Shown piece by piece: positions 1 to 8,366 of a stretch of 64,000 nt of DNA; position 1 is the stretch's first letter; the number at the start of each line of letters is the position of its first letter. Source of the DNA: Pyrinomonadaceae bacterium. Its GTDB lineage: Bacteria; Acidobacteriota; Blastocatellia; Pyrinomonadales; Pyrinomonadaceae. Location of the stretch: positions 1,070,515 to 1,134,514 of the forward strand of contig JAJQRF010000001.1 in the NCBI GenBank assembly GCA_021228405.1. Reading direction: 5' to 3'. The position numbers and the translations under genes are program-made. The notes beneath the pieces are model-generated. The model had not been told where the DNA came from, did not search any database, and worked only from the letters and a program-made list of their open reading frames with translations.

Positions 1-1383
1 GAGGTTTTCGGCGAAAACTTTTCCCCGACACGCTTCGACGCAGGTTTTGACGATCGCCAGCCCCAACCCCGTTCCGCCCGTTTGCCGTGCGCGGTGCGTT
101 TCGACGCGGTAAAAAGGATCGAAAAGCTTTTCGAGCGATTCTTCGGGCACGCCCGCGCCTTTGTCGCTGACGACGATCTTTACATTTTCTTCGTTGCCGT
201 TCGTCGCCGAAATCCTTATTTCCCCGGCGTTTCCCGCGTAACGAACGGCGTTGCGGACGATGTTTGCGATAGCTCGCGTCAACATTTCGGGATGTGCCGT
301 CGCTTGCAAATTTTCTTCGACCTCGACCTTTATTTCGGCGGATTCTTGAAGCGATTCGCGGCGCACGACGTTTTCGGCAATCGGCAAAATCTCGATTTTT
401 TGGAGATTGACTTCCGCCGCTTTGATGCCGTTGCGCGAATAATCGAGCAGTTCGCCGACGAGCTTTGTCATCAGTTCGACCTCTTCCTTCACGTCTTCCA
501 CGTAAAGCCGGTTTTTCTCGTCCACGCGGTCTTCCAAAATACTCAAGGCAAACTGCATTCGTGCAAGCGGCGAATTCAATTCGTGCGAAATATCGCCCAG
601 AAATCGTTTCTGACCGCCGACAAAACCTTCGAGGCGCGTCGCCAGATGATTGATCGATTTTCCCAGACTGCCGAGTTCGTCGGTCTTTTTCTCGTCCACG
701 CGGGCATCGAATTTTTCGTCGGCAATCTGCGCGGCGGCATCTGTCATCTGCCCGATCGAACGCGTCAGACGGCGCACGAACGGAAACCAAAAAGCGGTCG
801 AAATGAGCAAAACCGTGCCGATGATAATTACCCACGGAACGGGATTGAAAAAAAGTCCGTTGCCGAAGATCGAGTTCGACGCGCCGATAAAGCGCGCCCT
901 GATCGGCGGTGTATTTTCGCTTTCAAAAACAAAGATCGGCGCGGCTGACCAGTAAAGCGGCGGGTTTTGCGATTTCACGAAAAACATCGGCGAAGCCATC
1001 GGCGGACGCATCATTTCGGGCGGACGATTCGGCGGATTCGGCATCGGCGGCGGATTCGTGATCCTTTTCAAAACTTCTTCGGGCAAAGTTATTTCACGTC
1101 CGCCGAGCTGTTTTGCATTGTCGTCGAAAATGAAAAACTCAACACCGTATTTTTCGGAATATGCCTTCAAAACCGCGTCGCGTTCGGCTTTCGGTTTGTT
1201 CTGGGTTTCGTTCATCACCGACCGCGAAACGGTGTCCAAACGATTGATCGGGAGAAAGAACGGCGAATTGCGGTCGAAACGAAATTCGAGCGCGAAGGCA
1301 ATCCAAAAACACGCGCCGAGAAGGAGCAGATTCAGCGAAAACCAGAGCATTATCTTACTGAAAAGCGTAAAACGCAGACGCAT
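1..1383 (-). CDS. Sensor histidine kinase, CpxA-like (3' end cut by window edge)
   Basis: Reads without a stop from the ATG at 1383 to base 1, 461 codons seen. Order: N-terminal membrane helix (about residues 8-28), a Pro/Met-rich periplasmic sensor region (PPPMPNPPNRPPEMM), a second membrane helix, a HAMP linker, an H-box (DISHELNSPLARM) carrying the phospho-accepting His, then N and G1 boxes of the HATPase (NIVRNAVRYAG, DKGAGVPEE, GGTGLGLAIVK). Only the extreme C-terminus is missing. It begins 9 bp after the response-regulator stop, so the two are one operon. With a Spy/CpxP-like gene divergent to them, the likely role is sensing envelope protein damage. The met/pro-rich sensor could instead point to metal sensing. 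Confidence in kinase is high, in Cpx function moderate. Confidence 0.93.
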   Translation of the reverse strand, partial: MRLRFTLFSKIMLWFSLNLLLLGACFWIAFALEFRFDRNSPFFLPINRLDTVSRSVMNETQNKPKAERDAVLKAYSEKYGVEFFIFDDNAKQLGGREITLPEEVLKRITNPPPMPNPPNRPPEMMRPPMASPMFFVKSQNPPLYWSAAPIFVFESENTPPIRARFIGASNSIFGNGLFFNPVPWVIIIGTVLLISTAFWFPFVRRLTRSIGQMTDAAAQIADEKFDARVDEKKTDELGSLGKSINHLATRLEGFVGGQKRFLGDISHELNSPLARMQFALSILEDRVDEKNRLYVEDVKEEVELMTKLVGELLDYSRNGIKAAEVNLQKIEILPIAENVVRRESLQESAEIKVEVEENLQATAHPEMLTRAIANIVRNAVRYAGNAGEIRISATNGNEENVKIVVSDKGAGVPEESLEKLFDPFYRVETHRARQTGGTGLGLAIVKTCVEACRGKVFAENL

Positions 1384-1392
1384 ATTTCCCCT

Positions 1393-2124
1393 CTAACCTT
1401 CCTTTTCCTGCGGGACAAGCATATAGCCGACCGACCGGATCGTTTTGATGTAGCGCGGATTTTTCGGATCGTCACCGAGTTTGCGCCGAAGCAGTGAAAT
1501 ATGGACATCGACCGAACGGTCGAAAACGTCGTAACTTCTGCCCGCAACCTCGTCGAGCAATTTGTCGCGGTCGAGCACGCGACCTGCCGAACGCGCCAGA
1601 CAAAGCAGAAGATCGAATTCCAAAGCCGTCAGGCTCAATGCTTCGCCGTCCTGCAAAACTTCGCGCGTTGCCGCGTTGATGTAAAGATTTCCGAGCGAAA
1701 CTTCATCGGTTTCATTAACCGAATTTTTCGCCGTCAGCTGTGAACGGCGCGTGACGGCGCGAAGCCTTGCGAGCAATTCACGCGTCGAAAAAGTTTTCGG
1801 CAGATAATCGTCCGCGCCGATCTCAAGCCCGACGATTCGATCGGATTCGTCGCCGAGCGCGGTCAGCATCAAAACGGGCACGTCGGAAAATTGGCGAATC
1901 TCTTTAAGAATCGTGAAACCGTCCATTTCGGGAAGCATCACGTCGAGAATAACGGCGTGAAAATCGCTGTTTCTGGCGGTTTCCAGACCTTTCAAACCCG
2001 TATTTTCCGACGCAACCGCAAAGCCGAACGGCGCGAGATAATCTGTGACCAGACGGCAGAGTTTTACGTCGTCGTCGATCATCAAAATCCGTTTATTATT
2101 GTCGTTTTCAAATGAATTATTCAT
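1393..2124 (-). CDS. OmpR/CpxR-family response regulator
   Basis: 243 aa. Receiver domain (residues 12-125) with acidic pocket D17-D19, phospho-acceptor D61 (ILDVMLPEMDG), T88 and conserved K110. The usual Lys-Pro-Phe after beta-5 is Lys-Thr-Phe here (LPKTF), so the cis-proline is lost. A winged-helix Trans_reg_C domain follows (residues 143-238; TALEFDLLLCLARSAGRVLDR, RSVDVHISLLRRKLGDD). It pairs with the downstream kinase and is divergent from the Spy-like gene, the arrangement of cpxRA/cpxP in enterobacteria. It probably binds the 11-bp direct repeat in the shared intergenic region. Confidence 0.93.
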   Translation of the reverse strand: MNNSFENDNNKRILMIDDDVKLCRLVTDYLAPFGFAVASENTGLKGLETARNSDFHAVILDVMLPEMDGFTILKEIRQFSDVPVLMLTALGDESDRIVGLEIGADDYLPKTFSTRELLARLRAVTRRSQLTAKNSVNETDEVSLGNLYINAATREVLQDGEALSLTALEFDLLLCLARSAGRVLDRDKLLDEVAGRSYDVFDRSVDVHISLLRRKLGDDPKNPRYIKTIRSVGYMLVPQEKEG

Positions 2125-2169
2125 CTCGTCAAATGTAGTTTAGCGCAAAAAAATGCCTTATCAAGCACC

Positions 2170-2191
2170 TTTACAAACTCTTAACAAAATT
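2170..2191. promoter_or_regulatory. Candidate response-regulator box (11-bp direct repeat)
   Basis: Two adjacent 11-mers, TTTACAAACTC and TTAACAAAATT, lie in the divergent region between the response regulator and the Spy-like gene. OmpR-family regulators bind tandem half-sites of 10-11 bp, so this is the best candidate operator. The link to the adjacent regulator is inference. Confidence 0.4.
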
Positions 2192-2293
2192 CCCGCGCGT
2201 CAACATAATAGCTTTACATTTGCGAATTAAACTAAGCCTGCAATCGTGAAAAACGACATTTTAGAAATTCAGATTCTTTGGAGATCAATTATT

Positions 2294-2809
2294 ATGAAAA
2301 GCTACTTGAAGATTTTTATGCCAATGGCGGCGGCGATCATTTTAGGTTCGCTGACCATTTCTTTCGCGCAGACAAAAGCCGAAACGAAGCCCTTCGGAAA
2401 AGGCGGACACGGCGATTTCGGCAAAATGCCGCCGCCGAACGGTTTTAATCCGCGTTTCTTTGAACAACTCGGTTTGACCGACGCGCAGAAAACGCAGATT
2501 CAAACTTTGATGGAAAATTCGCGCTCCGCTTCGCAAACATACTTTGAAAAACTTCGCGCCTTTGACGAACAACTCAAAGGTTTAACCGAAAGCGAAGCGT
2601 TTGACGAAGCCCAAGCGCGCCAAATCTTGAAAGCGAAAGCTGATGTTCAGATCGAACTCGATTTGATTCGCCTGAAAACCGACGCGGCGGTTTACGATCT
2701 TTTGACGGCGGAACAGATCGCCAAACTCGATCTTTTAAAATCGCAAAGACCGAATTTTCCGCCGCGCGGCGAATTTCGTCCCGATTTTCCGCCGACAGAA
2801 CAGAAATAA
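2294..2809 (+). CDS. Spy/CpxP-like periplasmic protein (LTxxQ family)
   Basis: 171 aa from the ATG at 2294, chosen over an upstream frame extension because GGAG lies 10 bases before it and a signal peptide follows directly (MKSYLKIFMPMAAAI...SFAQ). The mature part carries two LTxxQ motifs (LTDAQKTQIQ near residue 60 and LTAEQIAKL near 145) within a charged helical region, the hallmark of Spy/CpxP periplasmic chaperones and metal-stress sensors. A Gly/His-rich stretch (GKGGHGDFGKM) follows the signal peptide. Being divergent from a CpxRA-like pair suggests that it is their target and feedback inhibitor, as CpxP is in E. coli. Confidence 0.82.
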   Translation: MKSYLKIFMPMAAAIILGSLTISFAQTKAETKPFGKGGHGDFGKMPPPNGFNPRFFEQLGLTDAQKTQIQTLMENSRSASQTYFEKLRAFDEQLKGLTESEAFDEAQARQILKAKADVQIELDLIRLKTDAAVYDLLTAEQIAKLDLLKSQRPNFPPRGEFRPDFPPTEQK

Positions 2810-2817
2810 AAACTATC

Positions 2818-2923
2818 TCATAAATGATTGGAAAAAGTTTAGAGTCCCTGCTTCAGCAGGCTGATACTTTAGCAAATAGCCCCCTGAAGGCGGGACTCTG
2901 AACGATTAAAAATTATTTATGAG
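2818..2923. repeat. Palindromic REP-like element (GAGTCCC family)
   Basis: An inverted repeat AGAGTCCC (2841-2848) / GGGACTCT (2892-2899) sits inside an outer pair CTCATAAAT / ATTTATGAG. Related GAGTCCCGCC elements occur at 22950-23034 and inside the aminopeptidase gene at 32217-32288. It fills most of the gap between the Spy-like gene and the dioxygenase gene. Confidence 0.7.
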
Positions 2924-3057
2924 TTGAGTTTTAATCTTGAAACGCGGAGCACAGGTAAATCGCCGCTGCTCCGCACATAAAAAAGTTGCGGTCTGTTAGT
3001 ATTTTTGTCGTCAGGATCGAAACTTAACTTAAAACTACAAAAAACGGAGAGAATAAA

Positions 3058-3858
3058 ATGAAGGAGTCCAATTTAATCATTCCCGAAGAAAAAAGAATCA
3101 TTACCCGCCGCGAATGGCTGAACAAAGGTTTTCGTGCCGCCGCCGCTTTCGGCTTAGGCGCGATCGCTTTAAATGCTTCCGGCGATCTTAGTCCTTTTGT
3201 TGCCAATGCGATGGACAAAATGAGTGCAGGTTCGCTCGATTTCGCATCGACCGACGTTTGCACTCTGACTTGCACGACCACGCTCGGACCTTGTTATTCA
3301 AACGTCAATCTCGTGCGCCGCGACATTACGAGCGGAATTACGGGAATGCCGATGCGTTTAGGTTTCCGCATCGTCAATGCCGATACTTGCCAACCGATTC
3401 AAGGCGCGACGGTCGATCTGTGGCACACGAACAAAGACGGAAATTATTCGGCGTTGAGCGGCGTTTGTTCGAGCGATTCGACGACCTTGAATCAGAATTT
3501 TTCACGCGGAATCCAAGCGAGCGATGCGAACGGCTGGGTTTATTTCGATTCGATCTTTCCCGGTTGGTATTCGGGACGCGTGACGCATATGCACGCGACC
3601 GTCCGCATCGGCACGACAAGCATCGTGACGACGCAATTTTTCTTTGCCGACCGCGTCGCCGAAACGATCTACCGCAATCATCCGCTCTATATCAACCGTC
3701 CGAACCGCGACACGACGAACACGAGCGATAATGTCATCGGCGGAAACATCAGCCGCGCTTTGCCCTATATTTTGTCAACGCGCCTTGTCCAAAACCGTTA
3801 TCTGCAAGCCGTCAAAACCATTGCGATTCGCACGACACCGACCACTTGCAATGCGTAA
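3058..3858 (+). CDS. Exported intradiol ring-cleavage dioxygenase-like protein
   Basis: 266 aa. Starts with a Tat-like signal (TRREWLNKGF, then an Ala/Gly-rich hydrophobic run to residue about 40), so it is probably exported folded with its metal. The core matches the protocatechuate/catechol intradiol dioxygenase fold: a GPCY segment (77-80), DLWHTNKDGNY with candidate iron ligand Y130, PGWYSGR with Y171, and THMH with H177 and H179. These correspond to the two Tyr and two His non-haem Fe(III) ligands of the family, so all four look present. The substrate is unknown; secreted members act on aromatic or polyphenolic compounds. An FG-GAP repeat protein follows 24 bp downstream and is probably co-transcribed. 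Confidence 0.82.
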   Translation: MKESNLIIPEEKRIITRREWLNKGFRAAAAFGLGAIALNASGDLSPFVANAMDKMSAGSLDFASTDVCTLTCTTTLGPCYSNVNLVRRDITSGITGMPMRLGFRIVNADTCQPIQGATVDLWHTNKDGNYSALSGVCSSDSTTLNQNFSRGIQASDANGWVYFDSIFPGWYSGRVTHMHATVRIGTTSIVTTQFFFADRVAETIYRNHPLYINRPNRDTTNTSDNVIGGNISRALPYILSTRLVQNRYLQAVKTIAIRTTPTTCNA

Positions 3859-3882
3859 ACCGAAAAAAGGAGAAATGAGAAA

Positions 3883-4710
3883 ATGAAAAAATTAATGAAT
3901 AAATACGTTTCGCTTTTCGGTTTGGCAGTTTTGATCGTGTCGGCAATTCCGGCTTCGGCACAGGTCAAGCTTCGCAACGCGCTCGATTTCGACGGCGATT
4001 CAAAAGCCGATTACGCCGTTTTCCGCAACGGCGACAGCACCTGGTATGTCAACAAAAGCGGCGGCACGAATACGTTTCAGCAGTTCGGTGCGATCGGCGA
4101 CGAGCAAATGGCGCGTGATTACGACGGCGACGGCAAAACCGATGTTGCCGTGATTCGCCGCACGAACGGAAATATGTTCTGGTATATTTCGCGCAGTTCC
4201 GATGGCGGTTTCACGGGTGTTCAGTTCGGACTTTCGACCGATTACGCCGCGCCGGGCGATTTTGACGGCGACGGGAAATTCGACATCGGCGTGATGCGTC
4301 CGGGCGCGAGCGCGTCGGCGCAATCGAATTTTTACATCTTACTGAGCGGAAACGGGTCTTTGCAGGCGACTTCGTGGGGTTTGACGGGCGATTGGTTCGT
4401 GCCGGGCGATTACGACGGCGACGGCAAAACCGATCTCGCGGTGGTCAGACGTAACGCGCCGACGGTCGGGAATCTGAGTTGGTATATTTTGAAAAGCTCG
4501 GACGGCGGATTTCTCGCCTACACTTTCGGAAATGTCGAAACCGATTCACCGACGCAGAACGATTACGACGGCGACGGCAAAGCCGACATCGGCGTTTGGC
4601 GCGAAACCGAAGGCACTTTCTATGCTCTGAAAAGCAGTGACAACGGGCTTATTTCAAACAGTTGGGGCTTGATCTCGGATATTCCGATCGCTTCTTACGA
4701 TACGCATTAA
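3883..4710 (+). CDS. Secreted FG-GAP/VCBS repeat protein
   Basis: 275 aa with a Sec signal peptide (cleavage near ASAQ, residue 27). The mature chain is built of about five blade-like repeats with the calcium-binding pattern DYDGDGKTDVAV followed by WYI..SSDGGF, typical of FG-GAP/VCBS beta-propellers. No catalytic or anchor domain is visible. An AGGAG lies before the start. It follows the dioxygenase gene by 24 bp. The family is common among secreted Acidobacteriota proteins; the role is probably binding or surface display, which is inference. Confidence 0.8.
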   Translation: MKKLMNKYVSLFGLAVLIVSAIPASAQVKLRNALDFDGDSKADYAVFRNGDSTWYVNKSGGTNTFQQFGAIGDEQMARDYDGDGKTDVAVIRRTNGNMFWYISRSSDGGFTGVQFGLSTDYAAPGDFDGDGKFDIGVMRPGASASAQSNFYILLSGNGSLQATSWGLTGDWFVPGDYDGDGKTDLAVVRRNAPTVGNLSWYILKSSDGGFLAYTFGNVETDSPTQNDYDGDGKADIGVWRETEGTFYALKSSDNGLISNSWGLISDIPIASYDTH

Positions 4711-4730
4711 CACAATTCGGAAGGTGTTAA

Positions 4731-4823
4731 TTTGCCCACGAAATACACGAAAGAAACGAAAATAAAAAGAAAAATTTTATTGCTTCTTCTTATTTTTCGT
4801 CCTTTTCGTGTATTTCGTGGGCT
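4731..4823. repeat. Long inverted repeat, GCCCACGAAATACACGAAA family
   Basis: Arms TTTGCCCACGAAATACACGA and its complement TCGTGTATTTCGTGGGC fold into one hairpin between the convergent FG-GAP and carA genes. The family recurs at 28134-28249, as half copies at 8316-8351 and near 47775, and as a variant at 35235-35368. Confidence 0.75.
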
Positions 4824-4832
4824 AAATCTTTC

Positions 4833-5939
4833 TTAGTTTCCTTCCTTTTTAGCTTCCATCAATTCGATAAAGCGCGTGAAAAGATATTCGGAATCGTGCG
4901 GACCGGGCGCGGATTCGGGGTGATATTGCACCGAAAAAACGGGCAGAGTTTTGTGACGCAAACCTGCCACCGTGTGATCGTTGAGGTTGACGTGCGTGAC
5001 TTCGACATCGGCGGGCAGTGATTCGGCATCGACCGCGAAGCCGTGATTGTGCGAAGTTATTTCGACCTTGCGCGTCGTCAAATCCATAATCGGCTGATTG
5101 CCGCCGCGATGTCCGAATTTCAGTTTGTAAGTTTCGCCGCCGAAAACCTGTCCCAAAATTTGATGACCTAAGCAGATGCCGAACATCGGGACGTTTTCGG
5201 TCGTCAGTTTTTTGATCTCTTCGACGGTTTGCTTCATCGAAGCCGGATCGCCCGGACCGTTCGAGAGAAAAATTCCGTCGGGCTTTAACGCCAAAACCTC
5301 GCTTGCCGAAGTTTCCGCCGGAACGACCGTAATTTTACAACCGAACTTTGCAAACTCTCTCAACGAATTGGTTTTCACGCCGAAATCGTAGGCGACGACG
5401 TGATATTTTTCTTCAGAAGTTGCAGGATAATCGAAACTTTCCGCGACCGTCACCGCGCTTGCGAGTTCACGATTGTTCATTTCGGGCGAAGCCAAAACTT
5501 TTTCCAAAAGGCTGTTTTCGTCTAAATCTACGCTTGAAATTGCGGCGCGCATCGCGCCTTTGTCGCGGATGTGGCGAACGAGCGCGCGCGTGTCGATCTT
5601 TTCGATGCCGACGATTTTATGACGTTTCAGATAAGAATCGAGCGTTTCCGACGAACGCCAGTTCGACGCGACCTTGCTCGCTTCGCGGACGACGAAACCT
5701 TCGACCCACGGTCGGCGCGACTCGATGTCTTCCTCGTTCACGCCGTAATTGCCGATGAGCGGATACGTCATACAGACAAGCTGTCCCGCATAGCTCGGAT
5801 CGGTCAGAATTTCCTGATAACCCGACATCGACGTGTTAAAAACCATCTCGCCGAAGGTTTCGCCTTCCGCGCCGAACGAAAGACCGCGAAAAGTCCGCCC
5901 GTCTTCAAGCACCAATATCGCTTTTTTTGCTAAGTTCAT
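4833..5939 (-). CDS. carA: Carbamoyl-phosphate synthase small (glutaminase) subunit
   Basis: 368 aa from the ATG at 5939 ([15 protein letters not shown]), the usual family N-terminus; a longer frame start exists but adds only six residues. N-terminal CPSase_sm domain ([21 protein letters not shown]) and C-terminal class I glutamine amidotransferase domain with nucleophile Cys in [10 protein letters not shown] and the catalytic His-Glu pair in [13 protein letters not shown]. It releases ammonia from glutamine for the large subunit CarB, feeding pyrimidine and arginine synthesis. carB is not next to it here; the upstream neighbour is lepB on the same strand. Confidence 0.96.
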   Translation of the reverse strand: MNLAKKAILVLEDGRTFRGLSFGAEGETFGEMVFNTSMSGYQEILTDPSYAGQLVCMTYPLIGNYGVNEEDIESRRPWVEGFVVREASKVASNWRSSETLDSYLKRHKIVGIEKIDTRALVRHIRDKGAMRAAISSVDLDENSLLEKVLASPEMNNRELASAVTVAESFDYPATSEEKYHVVAYDFGVKTNSLREFAKFGCKITVVPAETSASEVLALKPDGIFLSNGPGDPASMKQTVEEIKKLTTENVPMFGICLGHQILGQVFGGETYKLKFGHRGGNQPIMDLTTRKVEITSHNHGFAVDAESLPADVEVTHVNLNDHTVAGLRHKTLPVFSVQYHPESAPGPHDSEYLFTRFIELMEAKKEGN

Positions 5940-5951
5940 CTTTAAAAACCG

Positions 5952-6026
5952 AAACAACGATTAACTCGATTATCACAGATTCTTAATAAAGATAAAATCT
6001 GCGGCAATCTGTGTTAATCGTTGTTT
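5952..6026. repeat. Long inverted repeat (AACGATTAA arms)
   Basis: AAACAACGATTAA (5952-5964) pairs with TTAATCGTTGTTT (6014-6026), with further internal pairing (CACAGATT / AATCTGTG). It fills the gap between lepB and carA and could form a hairpin in the joint transcript. Confidence 0.65.
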
Positions 6027-6041
6027 CATTAATCCTTAAAA

Positions 6042-6740
6042 TTATTCGCTGTCAGCGCGAATGTCGTTTAATTTATGATTTTCGGGCAGGTTATATTCGC
6101 CGTGTTCCAAAAACCCTGCGTCCTGCGGTTTCCAGTAACGGAAAAACGCCTTGCCGTAAATGTATTTTTCGGGAACCAAGCCCCAATAGCGCGAATCCGA
6201 CGAGTTATCGCGGTTGTCGCCCATCACGAAATAATGATGTTCTTCGACTTTTTTCGGCGCAAACGACGGCAAACTCTGATTATGTTCGCTGTCGAGATAG
6301 GTTTCGTTCAGTTCGTTCCCGTCGATGTAGATTCTGCCGTTTCTGACCTCGACCGTTTCGCCCGGCAAACCGATAATGCGTTTCACGTAAGATTTATCGG
6401 GTTCCTTCGGATACCAGAAAACAACGATGTCGCCGCGCGTCAGATGTCCCCAACTGACGCTTTGAATCTTGTAATAAACCAATTTATTGACTAAAAGACG
6501 TTCGCCGTCGTGAAGCTGCGGAAGCATCGAAGTTCCCTCGACGACGACGGGTTGGGCGACGAAAACGCCGAACAGGATAAAGACCGCGATTATCAGAATG
6601 ATGTCGCGCACCAGCCGCAAACTTTCAAAATAAATTCCCTGCCGCGATTCGACCTTTAACTTCTGAATTTCGATGTCGCGGTCGTCGTGCGTCGAAATTG
6701 TTCCGAAATCGAATTGGTCTTTTCTTTGAAAATCGAACAT
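6042..6740 (-). CDS. lepB: Signal peptidase I
   Basis: 232 aa, type I inner-membrane signal peptidase of the S26 family. One N-terminal membrane helix (residues 46-63), then box B with catalytic Ser71 (EGTSMLPQL), box D with general base Lys120 (YVKRIIGLPGE), and box E (MGDNRDNSSDSRYWGLV). It removes Sec and Tat signal peptides on the periplasmic side. Stands alone upstream of carA; its upstream side faces phased array A. Confidence 0.96.
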   Translation of the reverse strand: MFDFQRKDQFDFGTISTHDDRDIEIQKLKVESRQGIYFESLRLVRDIILIIAVFILFGVFVAQPVVVEGTSMLPQLHDGERLLVNKLVYYKIQSVSWGHLTRGDIVVFWYPKEPDKSYVKRIIGLPGETVEVRNGRIYIDGNELNETYLDSEHNQSLPSFAPKKVEEHHYFVMGDNRDNSSDSRYWGLVPEKYIYGKAFFRYWKPQDAGFLEHGEYNLPENHKLNDIRADSE

Positions 6741-6844
6741 AATTTAACTGCTTTGATGCAAATCTTTGAGGCTTTTCTGGAAGGATTTTTCTTCCGCCGC
6801 TTTAAAAATTATCGGCTTTTTCAGGCGTTTGTCAAAAGAATTAT

Positions 6845-7059
6845 CAGCTTTTGAAAGTTTTCAGACCGCTGAAAGCGTTTCAGTTATTGCTGAATGATTT
6901 TCAGCACGTGCTGAAAGTGTTTCAGCGGTCGCTGAATGTGTTTCAGCGCGTGCTGAATCAAGTTCAGGCGTTGCTGAAAGTAGTTCAGCATCTGCTGAAA
7001 GTGTTTCAGCACGTGCTGAAAGCAGTTCAGTTGTTGCTGAAACACTTTCAGCGCAGACG
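6845..7059. repeat. 21-bp phased array A (CAGC..TGCTGAAAG)
   Basis: About ten units in direct repeat; all but the first two (17 and 19 nt) are exactly 21 nt, with unit starts at 6881, 6902, 6923, 6944, 6965, 6986, 7007 and 7028. Conserved positions are CAGC, then about four variable bases, then GCTGAAAG and a T-rich tail, so each unit also contains a small palindrome (TTTCAGCACGTGCTGAAA in the best copies). It lies between divergent lepB and the aminotransferase gene and runs to within 10 bp of the latter's ATG. The period is a multiple of three, so spurious frames stay open through it. I see nothing else in 6741-6844. Confidence 0.9.
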
Positions 7060-7068
7060 GTAAAATTT

Positions 7069-8193
7069 ATGAACCAACAAATACGCGGGCTTTTTCCTGC
7101 CGCCCAAAAATACACATATCTCAACAGCGCGGCGGTTTCGCCAATGCCGACCGCTACCGCCGACGCGGTTTACTCGCAACTCAAAGATTGCTCGGAAAAC
7201 GGCACTCTGCATTTTAACGATTGGGTTGCGACCAAAGACCGCGCCCGCGCGCTCGTCGCCGGAATGCTCAACGTGCGCGCCGAACAGATCGCCTTTATGC
7301 GGAACACGTCCGACGGTTTCGCGTCCGTCGCAAGCGGTCTGACGTGGAAAAACGGCGAAAACATCGTCACTTTTGAAAAGGAATTTCCGTCTAATTTTTA
7401 CCCCTGGCGCAGAATCCGCGACCGTTTCGGCGTAGAACTCCGCACCTGTCCCGAACGCGGCGGACGTATCGATCTGGACGAATTTACCGCTTTGATCGAT
7501 GAAAATACCAAGCTCGTTTCGATCAGCGCGGTGCAGTTCAATTCGGGTTTTCGTGCCGATCTGGAAAAGATCGGCGAAGCGGCGCACAAAGTCGATGCGC
7601 TTTTTGCCGTCGATATTATTCAGGGTTTGGGCGCGTTTGCGTTCGACCTGCCCGCGCAGAAGGTCGACATCGCTTGCGGTGCGAGTCACAAATGGCTTTT
7701 TTCGCCCGAGGGTTGCGGAATTATCTATCTTTCCGACCGCGCTCGGACGCGCGTCGAACCCACTTTCGTCGGCTGGATCAGCGTCGAAACGCCGTGGGAT
7801 TTTGACGATTACGAACAGGATTTCAAACCGACCGCGCTTGCCTGGGAATCAGGCACGAGCGGCGCAGCACTGTTTTACGGTCTGGAGCAGAGTTTGAAGA
7901 TTTTGAAGCAAGCAGGTTTGGACAAGATCGAAAAATATCTCGAAGAACTGACCGATTATTTCTGCGAACTTCTGCCGGCGGACAGATACGAACTCATCAG
8001 TTCACGCGCCAAGGGCGAAAAATCGCAGATCGTCAGCCTCAAACATAAAAAAGGCTTGACCTCGAACGAAGTCGTCAAAAGATTGGAAAAGGAAAACATC
8101 ATCATCGCCCCGCGCGGCGACCGTCTGCGCGTTTCACCGCACCTTTTCAACAACCGCGAAGACATCGAACGCTTGATCGAATTTCTGCCGTAG
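7069..8193 (+). CDS. Class V aminotransferase / NifS-like PLP enzyme
   Basis: 374 aa covering a complete fold-type I aminotransferase class V domain. Seen: N-terminal YLNSAAVSPMP, the nucleotide/PLP loop region (FMRNTSDGFASVASGL), the Asp that contacts the pyridine nitrogen (VDIIQGLGAF), and the Schiff-base Lys in GASHKWLFSPEG. The family includes cysteine desulfurases, isopenicillin-N-epimerase-like and kynureninase-like enzymes; no catalytic Cys loop clear enough to call it a cysteine desulfurase is visible. The ATG is 10 bp from the end of array A and has no good Shine-Dalgarno, so the array probably forms part of its promoter or leader. Confidence 0.85.
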   Translation: MNQQIRGLFPAAQKYTYLNSAAVSPMPTATADAVYSQLKDCSENGTLHFNDWVATKDRARALVAGMLNVRAEQIAFMRNTSDGFASVASGLTWKNGENIVTFEKEFPSNFYPWRRIRDRFGVELRTCPERGGRIDLDEFTALIDENTKLVSISAVQFNSGFRADLEKIGEAAHKVDALFAVDIIQGLGAFAFDLPAQKVDIACGASHKWLFSPEGCGIIYLSDRARTRVEPTFVGWISVETPWDFDDYEQDFKPTALAWESGTSGAALFYGLEQSLKILKQAGLDKIEKYLEELTDYFCELLPADRYELISSRAKGEKSQIVSLKHKKGLTSNEVVKRLEKENIIIAPRGDRLRVSPHLFNNREDIERLIEFLP

Positions 8194-8216
8194 AAAAAGA
8201 AACTTTTCAAAATTCG

Positions 8217-8351
8217 GAACGCGGATTAAGCGGATTGTGCAGATTATCACGGATAATTTAAACAAAATATCAATTCAATCCGCCTAATCTGCCCGATCCG
8301 CGTTCAAAATTCTCTTATTTTTCGCTTCTTTCGTGTATTTCGTGGGCAAAA
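8217..8351. repeat. Inverted repeat plus half copy of the CACGAAATACACGAAA repeat
   Basis: GAACGCGGATTAAGCGGATT (from 8217) pairs imperfectly with AATCCGCCTAATC...CCGCGTTC (to 8305). Directly after it comes TTTCGTGTATTTCGTGGGC (to about 8347), a single arm of the family seen whole at 4731 and 28134. Located between convergent genes. Confidence 0.65.
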
Positions 8352-8366
8352 ACCTTTTCTTAAACC

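Noticed and set aside
82-948. Plus-strand frame of 288 codons at the left edge
   Set aside because: Shadow of the histidine kinase on the other strand, which shows all kinase motifs; the plus frame is Arg/Phe-rich and matches nothing.
2810-2950. Insertion sequence remnant after the Spy-like gene
   Set aside because: Only a short palindrome of a repeated family; no transposase fragment or target duplication.
6851-7124. Frames on both strands over array A, some heptad-like (LLKVFQH)
   Set aside because: Heptad look comes from the 21-bp unit; frames on both strands are open, and none has a ribosome site.
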